32,710 nucleotides of DNA from Devosia sp. (GCF_028290645.1 NZ_JAQGJL010000275.1:1-32710); one strand, 5' to 3'. Positions 15,335 to 23,613 are shown, counted from the stretch's first letter. Notes: generated from the letters alone by a model not told the origin. Made by a program: numbers and translations.

Positions 15335-15723
15335 TCAGGCAGGCGACAACTGTTCGGCGGTGGCGCGGACCTCGGCGAGCGAGGCGCCGCCCGAGGCTTC
15401 AGTGGCGGCCATTACCGCGCCTTCGACGACGGGGGCGTTGCAGACCACCACTTTGCCCGCACGGTCGCCATCGAGCATTTCGATGGCCATTTCGGAATTG
15501 GTTTCGGCTCCGCCCAGATCGACGAGGATGGCGACGCCGCGGTCGGACCAGGCGCGGTCGATGGCGGCCATGATGGCTTCAACCGAGGTGCCAGCCCGCC
15601 TGCGGGATCGCCGCCGCACCAGGCGAGCGGGACTTCGTCGCCGACCATCTGGCGCACCATGTCGGCGGCGCCTTCGGCGACGAGCGGGGAATGGGAGACG
15701 ATGACGATGCCGACGTTCTTCAC
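15335..15723 (-). pseudogene. dhaM: DhaM, EIIA-Man-like phosphoryl donor subunit, interrupted by a one-base frameshift
   Basis: DhaM passes phosphate from HPr to ADP bound in DhaL. The N-terminal part (GTG start at 15723, overlapping the dhaL stop as GTGA) reads MKNVGIVIVSHSPLVAEGAA with active-site His11, and continues to about residue 44 (WCGGDPAGG). The family sequence then continues in another frame from GTSVEAIMAAIDRAW through VDLGGAETNSEMA and CNAPVVEGAVMAA to a stop at 15335. The total of 389 bp is one short of a multiple of three. Restoring one G after position 15592 on the given strand yields GGLGTSVEAIM, matching the family pattern IGTxxxxIMEAI and a product of 129 residues. As given, translation would run out of frame after about 44 codons. 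It may be a real mutation, a sequencing error, or less likely a programmed shift. Confidence 0.8.
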
Positions 15724-16310
15724 GCGAACGCTCCGAGTACCGCCTGGAGGATGAGGGCGCTGGAGCGGGCGCCGGGATCGATGTGGCCGATGGAGCGATC
15801 GCCGAGGAAGGAGGCGCGGCCGCGAATGGCTTTCCGGGGGCCGGTGGCCGCGACTTCGGCATTGGCGATGGCGATGAGTTCGGAAGGCTCCTTGCCGGCG
15901 CGCAGCGCGTCGGCGACGGGATAGAGCACGTCGAGCATGGTCTTCTGGCCGATCTCGGACTTGCCCCGGGCGGCGACGGCATCCACCGCCTTCCTGAAGG
16001 CGCCGGCATAGTCCCCGGGCGTGGCGGCGAGTTCCTTGCCCAGCGCGAGGAACAGGGTGCCGTAGAGCGGACCGGAGGCTCCCCCGACCGTCATCACCAG
16101 TTTGGTGCCGATGGCCTTGAGCGCGTCGGGAAGAGGCTTTGCGGCGATCTGGTCGATATCGGCGGCGACCGCATCGAAGCCGCGCTTCATGTTGGCGCCG
16201 TGGTCGCCGTCGCCGATGGCGGAATCGAGGGCGGCGAGCTCGTCGGCGTGGGCGGCGATGGTGGTGGCCATGGCGGAGATGAGGGCGCGGAGCTGGGCCT
16301 CGGAGATCAT
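15720..16310 (-). CDS. dhaL: Dihydroxyacetone kinase, ADP-binding subunit DhaL
   Basis: Holds ADP as a cofactor that is rephosphorylated by DhaM and then donates to the substrate on DhaK. The 196 residues contain the magnesium-binding aspartates Asp29, Asp34 and Asp36 in LDSAIGDGDHGANM and the nucleotide-loop GGASGPLYGTLF. ATG 16310 was preferred over the longer frame because GGAGGGG lies about 8 nt upstream and the Dha domain starts there. It is the first gene of the cluster, and its stop overlaps the dhaM start (GTGA). It starts 111 bp after the histidine kinase stop on the same strand, so its own promoter or read-through are both possible. Confidence 0.96.
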   Translation of the reverse strand: MISEAQLRALISAMATTIAAHADELAALDSAIGDGDHGANMKRGFDAVAADIDQIAAKPLPDALKAIGTKLVMTVGGASGPLYGTLFLALGKELAATPGDYAGAFRKAVDAVAARGKSEIGQKTMLDVLYPVADALRAGKEPSELIAIANAEVAATGPRKAIRGRASFLGDRSIGHIDPGARSSALILQAVLGAFA

Positions 16311-16421
16311 TTCGCGGCCCCTCCCGTGTGGTCGCCGTTCGGCGTCGTCGCGTGTGCGAGGGGTAGCAGGCGGGGGGAGCGGGATCAACTTCTGGTCGAT
16401 GCCTGGCGTGGACCGCCGCGG

Positions 16422-18338
16422 TCAGGCCGCCGGATCGTGGTCAGCGGGCACGGTGAACTGGAAGATGGCGCCGCGCGGCTGGTTTGCGCTGGCCCACAAT
16501 CGTCCGCCGTGAGCTTCGACGATCGAGCGAGAAATCGACAGGCCCATCCCGAGGCCAGTCGGTTTGGTGGTGTGGAAGGCTTCGAAGAGGCGGTCGAGGG
16601 CGCCGGGCGGGAAGCCGGGGCCAGTGTCGCGCACCGTGACCAAGACCCCCTCGGGGTCGGCCCTCGCGGTGCCGATCACCAGCTCCCGCGGCCCCTCGCT
16701 GTCGCTGCTCATCGCTTCCATGGCGTTCACGATCAGATTCAGGATCACCTGTTGCAACTGGACGCGGTCCCCCTGGACGGGCGGCAAGTCATCGGCGAGT
16801 TCCGTCCGCACCGAGACGCGGTTGCGCATCGCCTCGGCTCGGGTAAGCCCGATCACCTCGCGAATGACATCATTGATCTCCAACCGGTCCTTCTTGAGCG
16901 GCGCCTTCTGCACGAGGGCCCGGATACGACTGATGACGTCGCTGGCACGGTTGCCGTCCTTGACGATCTGCTCGAGCGATTCGCGCAGTTCCGCCATATC
17001 CAGCGGCGGCGAGGTCAGCTGGAGCAGCGCCACCTGGGCGTTGAGAACCGTCGAGGTGATCGGCTGCTTCACTTCATGGGCGATGGAGGCGGTAAGCTGC
17101 CCCATGGTGGCGACGCGGTTCGCATGCGCCAGCGCGTTCTGCACCTCGCGGTAACGCTCCTCGCTCTTGCGCGCTTCGGCTTCGGCCCGCTTGCGCTCGG
17201 TCAAGTCCAGCACGAAGGCGACACCTTGATCACCGCCCGGCTCAATGGTCGCCGCGCCGATCAGCACCGGTACGCGGCTACCGTCCTTGCGGAAAAACTC
17301 CTTCTCGTAGGCCTGCACGAACCCGGTCCTCCGGATCTGCGATACCAGTTGCCGGTCGCGCGGGGTCCATTCCGGCGGCGTCAGGTCGGTCCAGCGGATG
17401 CGGCCCGGGGTCAGGTCCTCCCGGCTATATCCGACGATGCCAAGGAAGGCGTCGTTGGCCTCGATGATGCCGCCTTCGAAATCCCAGAAAAACACCCCGA
17501 TGATGTTGGCATCGACGAGCCGCCTGATCCGCGCCTCGCGTTCCGCCAGGTCGCGATAGGCGGTGTGCAGGTTGAACGAGAGGGAGTTGAAGGCCGCGGT
17601 CACCCGTTGCAATTCGTCGTCGTGCCGCCGGGGCGAGCGTTTCAGGTGCAAGTGCAGCGGCGAGTCGCCGATGCGGTAGCTTCCCACTTCCGCGGCGATC
17701 GCCGACAGATGGCGCGTGACCAGATTGTTGAAAAAGAAAATGATGAAGAGCGCCACCAGGAATATCTCGGCGGCCCGGGTCGCGAATACCCGCCCTGCCG
17801 TTTCCACCAGCCTGCGATAAGCATCGGCCAGCGTCGCTTCGACGCGGAGCGTGCCGATCACCCTGCTCTCCCCCTGCACGACCTGGGCCAGGGGATAATC
17901 CCGCGCGACGAGCCCCGATACCGGGCTCTCGCCAACCTTGAGGACGAGCGGCGAGACCGGGCTGTAGAGCTCGCGGACTTCAGCGGCGCGAATATCGGGC
18001 TGCTGGACGATGCCGTCCAGCTGTAGCTGCAACTGTGTCTGGTCCAGTATCCATAGGCTTTCCGCCAGGCTGACGAGGTGGCTCTTGCCGATCTGGTCCA
18101 GTCTCGACGTGATGCCGGCCACGTCGCGTTGATAGTCCCTGTAGAGCTGAATCCCGGTCAGGATGACGGTCACGAACATGCTGAACAGCAGAACGCCGGC
18201 AAGAAGACGGATGCCCACCCCATGGCGGGCCGCGGCAAGGGCCGGCAGGCGTTCGCCCAGACGGGCCGAAAGCGCGCCGGCGAACGTCGACAGCCGTCTC
18301 CAGGTTTGGCGCGGGGTGCGCTCTCCGGCACCGACCAT
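16422..18338 (-). CDS. Membrane sensor histidine kinase with PAS domain
   Basis: Predicted inner-membrane sensor that autophosphorylates and signals to a response regulator not found in this window. The 638 residues divide into transmembrane helix 1 (about 43-65), a periplasmic domain of about 120 residues, helix 2 (about 188-206), a HAMP-like linker (about 207-265), PAS (about 270-385, SREDLTPGRIRWTDL, EFFRKDGSRVPVLIGA), a dimerisation domain with phospho-acceptor His421 (TASIAHEVKQPI), and an ATPase domain with N-box around 531-541 (LNLIVNAMEAM), DTGPGF (571-576) and GLGMGLSI. The PAS-HisKA arrangement resembles FixL-type kinases, but no haem pocket can be claimed. A periplasmic binding-protein-like gene lies 123 bp upstream on the same strand. 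Confidence 0.93.
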   Translation of the reverse strand: MVGAGERTPRQTWRRLSTFAGALSARLGERLPALAAARHGVGIRLLAGVLLFSMFVTVILTGIQLYRDYQRDVAGITSRLDQIGKSHLVSLAESLWILDQTQLQLQLDGIVQQPDIRAAEVRELYSPVSPLVLKVGESPVSGLVARDYPLAQVVQGESRVIGTLRVEATLADAYRRLVETAGRVFATRAAEIFLVALFIIFFFNNLVTRHLSAIAAEVGSYRIGDSPLHLHLKRSPRRHDDELQRVTAAFNSLSFNLHTAYRDLAEREARIRRLVDANIIGVFFWDFEGGIIEANDAFLGIVGYSREDLTPGRIRWTDLTPPEWTPRDRQLVSQIRRTGFVQAYEKEFFRKDGSRVPVLIGAATIEPGGDQGVAFVLDLTERKRAEAEARKSEERYREVQNALAHANRVATMGQLTASIAHEVKQPITSTVLNAQVALLQLTSPPLDMAELRESLEQIVKDGNRASDVISRIRALVQKAPLKKDRLEINDVIREVIGLTRAEAMRNRVSVRTELADDLPPVQGDRVQLQQVILNLIVNAMEAMSSDSEGPRELVIGTARADPEGVLVTVRDTGPGFPPGALDRLFEAFHTTKPTGLGMGLSISRSIVEAHGGRLWASANQPRGAIFQFTVPADHDPAA

Positions 18339-18461
18339 AGACTCACGCGCCTCCAGATTGCCTGTCGCCGACGCTGCCGATCACGCCGACTTTTAAGAGA
18401 GACCAGGGGCGCGAGAGGGTCATGGCGGAGCAGCGGTCCACGGTCGGCTATGCCCCGCGGG

Positions 18462-19319
18462 CTAGGGCAGTTGCGCCGGATCGAACCACAGCTCCTTGCG
18501 GTCGAGCGGCACCCAGGGCGGCAGGTCCGGATTCTCCATGTCCACGACCACGCGATTGCGAAGATGGAGGTCGGCCACGATCTTGCCGAAGTACTTGGCA
18601 AACAGGGCGTCGAAGCTGCCGTCTGCGACTATGAGCTCGAACCCGGCGGAAAGGCGCTTCGCCAGATGCGGGGCGGCCGGGCTGACGTAGAAGGCGTCGT
18701 AGAACGGGTAGTGAAGCAGGACGTGCTTCTCGATCGCCAGGCTTGGGTAGTCCCTGCTGTACTTGGTAAATTCCGGAGCGATCTCATTGATCCCGCGCGG
18801 GAACAGATCGAACCGGCCGTGCACCAGCATCGGGAACAGCGACGGGGTGTCCGGTGAGGTCTCCACCGGGATGCCGTTGAACTCGTAGATGCGAACGTCG
18901 CCCCAGCCCCTGCCCTGGCCGACGCGTAGCTTGCGCATGTCATCGAGGTTCTTGACCCCGGAGAGCTTCTCCTGATTGCCGGCGTCGATAAAGCCGACCC
19001 GGTAGCCAAGCAGGCCCTTGTCGATCGGGTACTGCACGGGAATGGCCTCCCGCTCGAGGCGTGGCTGGCCGATGCCCTGGGTGATGAGATTGAGCAGGCG
19101 CCCATCGATCAAAAGGTCGGTGGCGCGTGCGAGCGAGACCTTCTCGGTGAACGGCACCACCTCGTAGGCGCCGTATTCGGGCCGGGTCCGCTCCAGCAGT
19201 TCATGCAGGAGCGCCGATTGGTAGTCGCCGAGGGTCCAGACCCGTACCACGTCGTCGGCAAACGCCCAGCGCGGCAGGAGGGTCGCCACCAACATCAATC
19301 CGACGAGCAAAGCGTGCAT
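18462..19319 (-). CDS. Periplasmic type 2 binding-protein-like protein, likely sensor partner
   Basis: Exported protein of 285 residues with a signal peptide (about 1-21, ending WAFA before DDVVRVW). The rest has the look of a bacterial type 2 periplasmic binding protein (PBPb/SBP family 3 relatives): VRVWTLGDYQSALLHELLER at the start, LRVGQGRGWGDVRIYEFNGI for the second lobe, and a C-terminal FDALFAKYFGKIVADLHLRN. I cannot place it in a named transporter family, and no permease or ATPase genes adjoin it. ATG 19319 has AGAGG 5 nt upstream; a longer frame to 19475 lacks a signal peptide at its start and was rejected. Being 123 bp ahead of a membrane histidine kinase, it may present a ligand to that kinase. 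Confidence 0.78.
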   Translation of the reverse strand: MHALLVGLMLVATLLPRWAFADDVVRVWTLGDYQSALLHELLERTRPEYGAYEVVPFTEKVSLARATDLLIDGRLLNLITQGIGQPRLEREAIPVQYPIDKGLLGYRVGFIDAGNQEKLSGVKNLDDMRKLRVGQGRGWGDVRIYEFNGIPVETSPDTPSLFPMLVHGRFDLFPRGINEIAPEFTKYSRDYPSLAIEKHVLLHYPFYDAFYVSPAAPHLAKRLSAGFELIVADGSFDALFAKYFGKIVADLHLRNRVVVDMENPDLPPWVPLDRKELWFDPAQLP

Positions 19320-19641
19320 ATCGCCTCTCTGTCCCCGGCACTCGCAGCGCTGCGATGGGCCGTGATCGCGATGAGGTTTTCGCGTTGGTGCCCCTCTGGT
19401 GAACCTCGGGCCAACAGGCGCCGGTCGACAGAGGGCACTGAGGTATTTGATACGCCGAAATGGCCTGACGGGCAAGATCGCGGAGCGGTGGCGGCGCGGT
19501 GCCGCTGGTCGGATACCTGTCGCGGAGGTAGGGGCATGGAGGCCCCACCCCTGATCGCTGCCCCCATGAATGGGGAGAGAGATGACCGAGAAAAAAATCG
19601 CGGCCTGCGCCTTTCCCCTTGTGGCCTGAGCGTGGGGTGCG
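19320..19641. other. Intergenic region, no gene seen
   Basis: 322 bp between the binding-protein-like gene and the small membrane-protein gene, both on the minus strand. It holds short hairpins (GGGGC-6 nt-GCCCC at 19531-19546) and a seven-A run at about 19590, which is a T-run on the minus strand after the small gene. No strong stem precedes that T-run, so I do not call a terminator. The promoter of the binding-protein-like gene probably lies near its right end but is not identifiable. Confidence 0.5.
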
Positions 19642-19896
19642 TCAGCGGAAGCTGTAGCGGGGGGCGGCTTCGGGTTGCTGCAGGAGGGCGCGGAGTTCGG
19701 TGTCCCCGGCCGCGTAGTCGACGGCGGGCTCCGGCGGGCGGGAGAAGGCGTGAATGCCGATCCAGGCGGCGATCAGCGCTCCGGCGAGGACGCCGGCGCC
19801 GGTCAGGCGATAGCGACGGGCGCGCTTGGCGACCCGGCCCGGCAGCAGCGCGAGCCAGAAAATCGGGACCAACAGCAGCAGAAGCAGCAGTTCCAT
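19642..19896 (-). CDS. Small hypothetical membrane protein
   Basis: 84 residues from ATG 19896. Residues 1-17 form one hydrophobic segment (MELLLLLLLVPIFWLALL), a basic stretch follows (GRVAKRARRYR), then a second hydrophobic segment at about 30-50 (GAGVLAGALIAAWIGIHAF) and a polar tail. This suggests a two-helix inner-membrane protein with a cytosolic basic loop. Coding bias looks normal for the window. No family is recognised. It stands alone, divergent from the BtpA-type gene. Confidence 0.6.
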   Translation of the reverse strand: MELLLLLLLVPIFWLALLPGRVAKRARRYRLTGAGVLAGALIAAWIGIHAFSRPPEPAVDYAAGDTELRALLQQPEAAPRYSFR

Positions 19897-20009
19897 GGCG
19901 GAACCCCGGGTGCACCCGGATAGCAGCATAGGCCCGTATGGTTAACCGAGTGTGCAAGCCCAAGGGATGGACGATGCGGATGGCGACTGCTAGTCATGCT
20001 TTGGGTGAG

Positions 20010-20023
20010 GTAAAGCGGTTTAC
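20010..20023 (+). promoter_or_regulatory. Candidate LacI-family operator
   Basis: GTAAAGCGGTTTAC, a 5-bp inverted repeat around a CG-rich centre, is one change from the symmetrical GTAAACCGGTTTAC that LacI/GalR-family regulators of sugar genes often use. It lies 8 nt before the BtpA-type start codon, where binding would block transcription or initiation. No LacI gene is in the window. Confidence 0.4.
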
Positions 20024-20031
20024 AACGTGCA

Positions 20032-20844
20032 ATGACAAGCAAATTCAAGTCGGTATTCGGTGACGGCAAGCCGGTGATTGCCATGGTGCACCTGGGCGCC
20101 CTGCCCGGCGCGCCGCTGCACGATTACGAGGGCGGGGTCGAGGCGATCGTCGAGGGGGCGCGCAGGGACCTCGCGGCGCTGCAGGCGGCCGGGTTCGATG
20201 CCGTGATGTTCGGCAACGAGAACGACCGGCCGTACGAGTTCAAGGTCGATACCGCCTCGACGGCGACGATGGGCTACGTGATCGGGCGGCTGCGCTCGGA
20301 GATCACGGTGCCGTTCGGGGTGAACGTCTTGTGGGACCCGGAGAGTTCGATCGCGCTGGCGGCGGCGACCGGGGCGCGCTTCGTGCGCGAAATTTTTACC
20401 GGCACCTATGCCTCGGACATGGGGCCGTGGACGCCGGACGCTGGCAAGGCCGTGCGCTATCGCGACCGGCTGGGGCGGCAGGACCTCGCGCTGCTCTACA
20501 ATGTCAGCGCGGAGTTCGCCTACTCGCTGGACCAGCGGCCGCTGAGCGACCGGGCCCGGAGCGCGGTGTTCTCGTCGATCCCGGATGCGATCCTGGTATC
20601 GGGGGCGATCACTGGCGAGGCGGCCAGGATGGTCGACCTCGAGGCGGTGAAGCGGGCGTTGCCGACGACGCCGGTGCTGGCCAATACCGGGGTGAAGCAT
20701 GCCACTGTCGCCGAAGTGCTGAAGGTGGCCGATGGCTGCATTGTCGGCTCCTCGCTGAAGGTTGACGGCGACACCTGGAAGGCGGTGGATGCCGACCGGG
20801 CGGCCGAGTTCATGCGGCTGGTGCGCGAAGCGCGGGGGTATTGA
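20032..20844 (+). CDS. BtpA/SgcQ-family TIM-barrel protein
   Basis: Member of the BtpA family, 270 residues. The family was named for cyanobacterial photosystem I biogenesis, but in heterotrophs it sits in sugar operons (SgcQ in E. coli); its reaction is not established. Family marks are VHLGALPGAP (19-28), the GFDAVMFGNENDRP segment (about 54-67), PFGVNVLWDPESS, TGARFVREIFTG, ILVSGAITGE, PVLANTGVK and CIVGSSLKVDG. The last two resemble TIM-barrel phosphate-binding loops, so a phosphorylated sugar substrate is plausible. It is the first gene of a three-gene operon whose next gene overlaps it by one base. No clear Shine-Dalgarno is visible; a palindrome lies immediately upstream. Confidence 0.92.
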   Translation: MTSKFKSVFGDGKPVIAMVHLGALPGAPLHDYEGGVEAIVEGARRDLAALQAAGFDAVMFGNENDRPYEFKVDTASTATMGYVIGRLRSEITVPFGVNVLWDPESSIALAAATGARFVREIFTGTYASDMGPWTPDAGKAVRYRDRLGRQDLALLYNVSAEFAYSLDQRPLSDRARSAVFSSIPDAILVSGAITGEAARMVDLEAVKRALPTTPVLANTGVKHATVAEVLKVADGCIVGSSLKVDGDTWKAVDADRAAEFMRLVREARGY

Positions 20845-21941
20845 TGGGGCTGAAGCAACTCGTCACCGACCTGATGCTGATCCCGGGGCTTTCGGGGTAC
20901 GAAGGCCGGGTGCGAAAGTATCTGCGCAAGGCCATGGATGGACTGGGGATTTCGTCCACGACCGACCGGATGGGCAACCTGATCGCGACGCTCGAGGGCG
21001 ACAAGGATGCGCCGAGCGTCATGCTGTTCGCGCACATGGACCAACTCGGGCTGATCGTGCGGAAGATCGAGGCCAACGGGCTGGTGCGGGTCGAGCGGCT
21101 GGGCGGCGTGCCGGAGCGGGCGCTGCCGGCGCATGAGGTGCTGTTCTGCGTGGGCGAGGGCAAGGACGTGCCCGGGCTGATCGCGCACAAGAGCCACCAC
21201 GCGACCGGGCAGGACGAGAAGTACAGGGTGCTGCCCTATCCCGAGCTCTATATCGACGCCGGGTTCAGATCGGCCGACGAGGTGCTGGCGGCGGGGATCG
21301 ATGTGGGGACCCCCATCGTCTATGCGCCGAAGGTGACGGAGCTGGCCAATGGGCGGATCGCCGGGACCTCGGTGGATGATCGGGCGGCGTGCGCGGTGAT
21401 GGTCGAAGTGGCGCGGGCGCTCAAGGGGAGCGCGAAGCGCCCGACGGTGCATTTCGTGTTCTCGGTGCAGGAAGAGTTCAACCTGCGCGGGGCGGTGACG
21501 GCGGCGCAGGTGCTGATGCCGGACGTAGCGATCCAGCTCGACCTGATCCTTGCGACCGACACGCCGGACATGCTTTCGCGGGGCGATGTGAAGCTCGGCG
21601 GCGGGCCGGCGATCTCGCTCTATTCGTTCCATGGGCGGGGGACGCTCAACGGCACCCTGCCCCATCCGGCGATGGTGAAGCTGTTCGAGGACAGCGCGGC
21701 GTCGCGGCAGCTACCATTGCAGCGCAGCGCGCATATTGGGGCGCTGACCGACCTCAGCTACGTGCAACTGGTGGGCCAGGGGGTAGCCTCGATCGATGTG
21801 GGATTCCCGATGCGGTATTCGCACTCGTCGCTGGAGGTTTGCGACATGGCGGATCTCGAGCAGCTGACCCAGTTGCTGGTCGAGGCGCTGCCCCGGATCG
21901 ACAGCGGGTTCAGCCTCGATCGGGATGACTACGATTCATGA
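20844..21941 (+). CDS. M42-family metallopeptidase-like protein (SgcX/FrvX type)
   Basis: 365 residues with a complete dinuclear metal site of the M42 glutamyl-aminopeptidase family: His64 and catalytic Asp66 (LFAHMDQLGL), bridging Asp178 (GTSVDDRAAC), general base Glu210 and ligand Glu211 (VQEEFNLRGA), Asp239 (ATDTPD) and His327 (YSHSSLEV). Predicted cytosolic. In E. coli, relatives SgcX and FrvX are encoded in sugar operons, and their substrates are unknown, so it may hydrolyse a glycosyl-amino-acid or similar conjugate and not plain peptides. ATG 20844 overlaps the BtpA stop (TGATG); a TTG one codon earlier is less likely. Its stop overlaps the kinase start. Confidence 0.93.
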   Translation: MGLKQLVTDLMLIPGLSGYEGRVRKYLRKAMDGLGISSTTDRMGNLIATLEGDKDAPSVMLFAHMDQLGLIVRKIEANGLVRVERLGGVPERALPAHEVLFCVGEGKDVPGLIAHKSHHATGQDEKYRVLPYPELYIDAGFRSADEVLAAGIDVGTPIVYAPKVTELANGRIAGTSVDDRAACAVMVEVARALKGSAKRPTVHFVFSVQEEFNLRGAVTAAQVLMPDVAIQLDLILATDTPDMLSRGDVKLGGGPAISLYSFHGRGTLNGTLPHPAMVKLFEDSAASRQLPLQRSAHIGALTDLSYVQLVGQGVASIDVGFPMRYSHSSLEVCDMADLEQLTQLLVEALPRIDSGFSLDRDDYDS

Positions 21942-23428
21942 GGCACTATCTCGGCATCGATATCGGGACGTTTGAGAGCAAGGGCGTGCTGGTGGACGCC
22001 GAGGGGCGGATCGTCGCCAGCGCCGCGCGACCGCACAAGATGCTGGTGCCGCAGCCCGGCTGGGCCGAGCATCGGGCGCGCGAGGACTGGTGGGGCGACT
22101 TCTGCTTTTTGAGCCAGAAGCTGATCGCCGAAAGCGGCGTGGCGCCGGCGGACATTGTCGCGGTGGCGGCGAGCGCCATCGGGCCGTGCATGCTGCCGGT
22201 GGACGCGGCGGGCGAACCGCTGATGAACGGCGTGCTCTATGGGGTGGACACGCGGGCGGCCAAGGAAATCGAGGAGCTGACGGCGCGGATCGGTGAGGAC
22301 GTACTGCTCAGCCGGTGCGGCAATGCGCTGACCAGCCAATCGGTCGGGCCGAAGATCCTGTGGCTCAAGCGGCACCGGCCAGAGATCTACGCCAGGACCG
22401 CGAAGATCGTGACCTCGACGACCTACATCGTCCAGAAGCTGACCGGGCGCTATGTGATCGACCACTATTCGGCGGCGAACTTCTCGCCGCTCTACGATGT
22501 CGAGGCGCTGGCGTGGACCGATGAGCTGGCCGACGACATCATCGGGCTCGACAAGCTGCCGGAAGCGATGTGGACGACGGATATTGCGGGAACGGTGACG
22601 GCGGAAGCATCGGCAGCGACGGGGCTGGCTGTGGGGACGCCGGTGACGACGGGGACGATCGACGCGGGGGCCGAGGCGCTGAGCGTCGGGGTACTCGACG
22701 ATGGCGACATGCTGCTGATGTATGGCTCGACCATCTTCATCATCGAGATCACGCCGGTCAGGGTGCCGGACGCGCGGCTCTGGTATGCGCCGTGGTTCTT
22801 CCCGGGCCAGCACGCGGCGATGTCGGGGCTGGCGACGAGCGGGACGCTGAGCCACTGGTTCCGCGAGCAGTTCGCCAAGGAACTCGATCCCGAGACGGCG
22901 GTGATGGCGCTGGCGCTGGAAGCGGAGGGCTCGCCGCCCGGCGCCAACGGGCTGGTGATGCTGCCCTATTTCTCGGGCGAGCGCACGCCGATCCACGATA
23001 CCGAGGCCAAGGGCGTGCTGTTCGGGCTCGACCTGACGCATACGCGCGGCGACATCTACCGGGCCGTGTTCGAGGGGATCGCCTACGGCACGAACCACGT
23101 GTTCGAGACCTATGCCGATGTAGGCCAGCCGCCCAGGGCGATCCTCGCGGCGGGAGGCGGGACCAAGAACCGGGTGTGGGCGCAGGCGACTTCGGACGTT
23201 TCCGGGCGTACGCAGATCGTGCGGGAAAAGACCGTGGGGGCGTCCTACGGGGACGCATTTCTCGCCGCGCTGGCGATCGGGGATGTGCAACCGGACGATA
23301 TCCGCACGTGGAACCCGGTAGAGCGGGAGATCACGCCGGATGCGGGGCTCGCGGAGCTGTACGGGCGGCGGTACCGGGTGTTCCGGGAGCTGTATGAGCG
23401 GAACAAGGATTTGATGCGGGAGCTCTAG
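21938..23428 (+). CDS. FGGY-family carbohydrate kinase
   Basis: ATP-dependent kinase of a sugar or polyol, 496 residues, cytosolic. The N-terminal phosphate loop is GIDIGTFESKG (6-16). Asp242 in TGTIDAGAEALSVG is the likely catalytic base. The second family signature lies around GVLFGLDLTHTRGDIYRAVFEGIAYG. AAGGGTKNRVWAQ is the C-terminal adenine-site motif. Overall it is closest in character to xylulokinase-like FGGY proteins, but the specific sugar is not readable. It starts on an ATGA overlap with the M42 gene, so the three plus-strand genes are translationally coupled. It may phosphorylate the sugar imported by the convergent ABC operon. Confidence 0.93.
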   Translation: MRHYLGIDIGTFESKGVLVDAEGRIVASAARPHKMLVPQPGWAEHRAREDWWGDFCFLSQKLIAESGVAPADIVAVAASAIGPCMLPVDAAGEPLMNGVLYGVDTRAAKEIEELTARIGEDVLLSRCGNALTSQSVGPKILWLKRHRPEIYARTAKIVTSTTYIVQKLTGRYVIDHYSAANFSPLYDVEALAWTDELADDIIGLDKLPEAMWTTDIAGTVTAEASAATGLAVGTPVTTGTIDAGAEALSVGVLDDGDMLLMYGSTIFIIEITPVRVPDARLWYAPWFFPGQHAAMSGLATSGTLSHWFREQFAKELDPETAVMALALEAEGSPPGANGLVMLPYFSGERTPIHDTEAKGVLFGLDLTHTRGDIYRAVFEGIAYGTNHVFETYADVGQPPRAILAAGGGTKNRVWAQATSDVSGRTQIVREKTVGASYGDAFLAALAIGDVQPDDIRTWNPVEREITPDAGLAELYGRRYRVFRELYERNKDLMREL

Positions 23429-23446
23429 CGGCTGGAGCTCGATGCC

Positions 23447-23586
23447 CTCTCCCCTTGGCAGGGGAGAAAGCGAAATCTTAGGTTTAGCCTCTTGGCTAAG
23501 CCTTAGATTTTGCAAGAGAGGGGGTCTGGGGACGCACCGTGGCTCCGCACCCCCTCTCTAGGAATTCTCCCCCGCCAAGGGGAGAA
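23447..23586. repeat. MITE-like palindromic element (copy 1) between convergent genes
   Basis: 140 bp bounded by 22-bp terminal inverted repeats (23447-23468 and 23565-23586, 20 of 22 positions matching). Inside are two further hairpins: about 20 bp around 23470-23513 (AATCTTAGG...TTAGATT, loop TCTT, two mismatches and one G-T pair) and an exact 11-bp pair AGAGAGGGGGT/ACCCCCTCTCT (23515-23525, 23549-23559). No coding capacity. It lies between the stops of the FGGY kinase and higA, so it probably serves as a bidirectional terminator. Confidence 0.65.
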
Positions 23587-23613
23587 GAAGACCGACTGAG
23601 AGGGCGGCGGAGG

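Noticed and set aside
15783-18026. 747-codon open frame on the plus strand opposite dhaL and the histidine kinase
   Set aside because: No domain, low-complexity composition, and both antisense genes have complete motifs.
19588-19640. T-run on the minus strand after the small membrane-protein gene
   Set aside because: Only a 3-4 bp stem can be drawn before the T-run, too weak for a Rho-independent terminator call.
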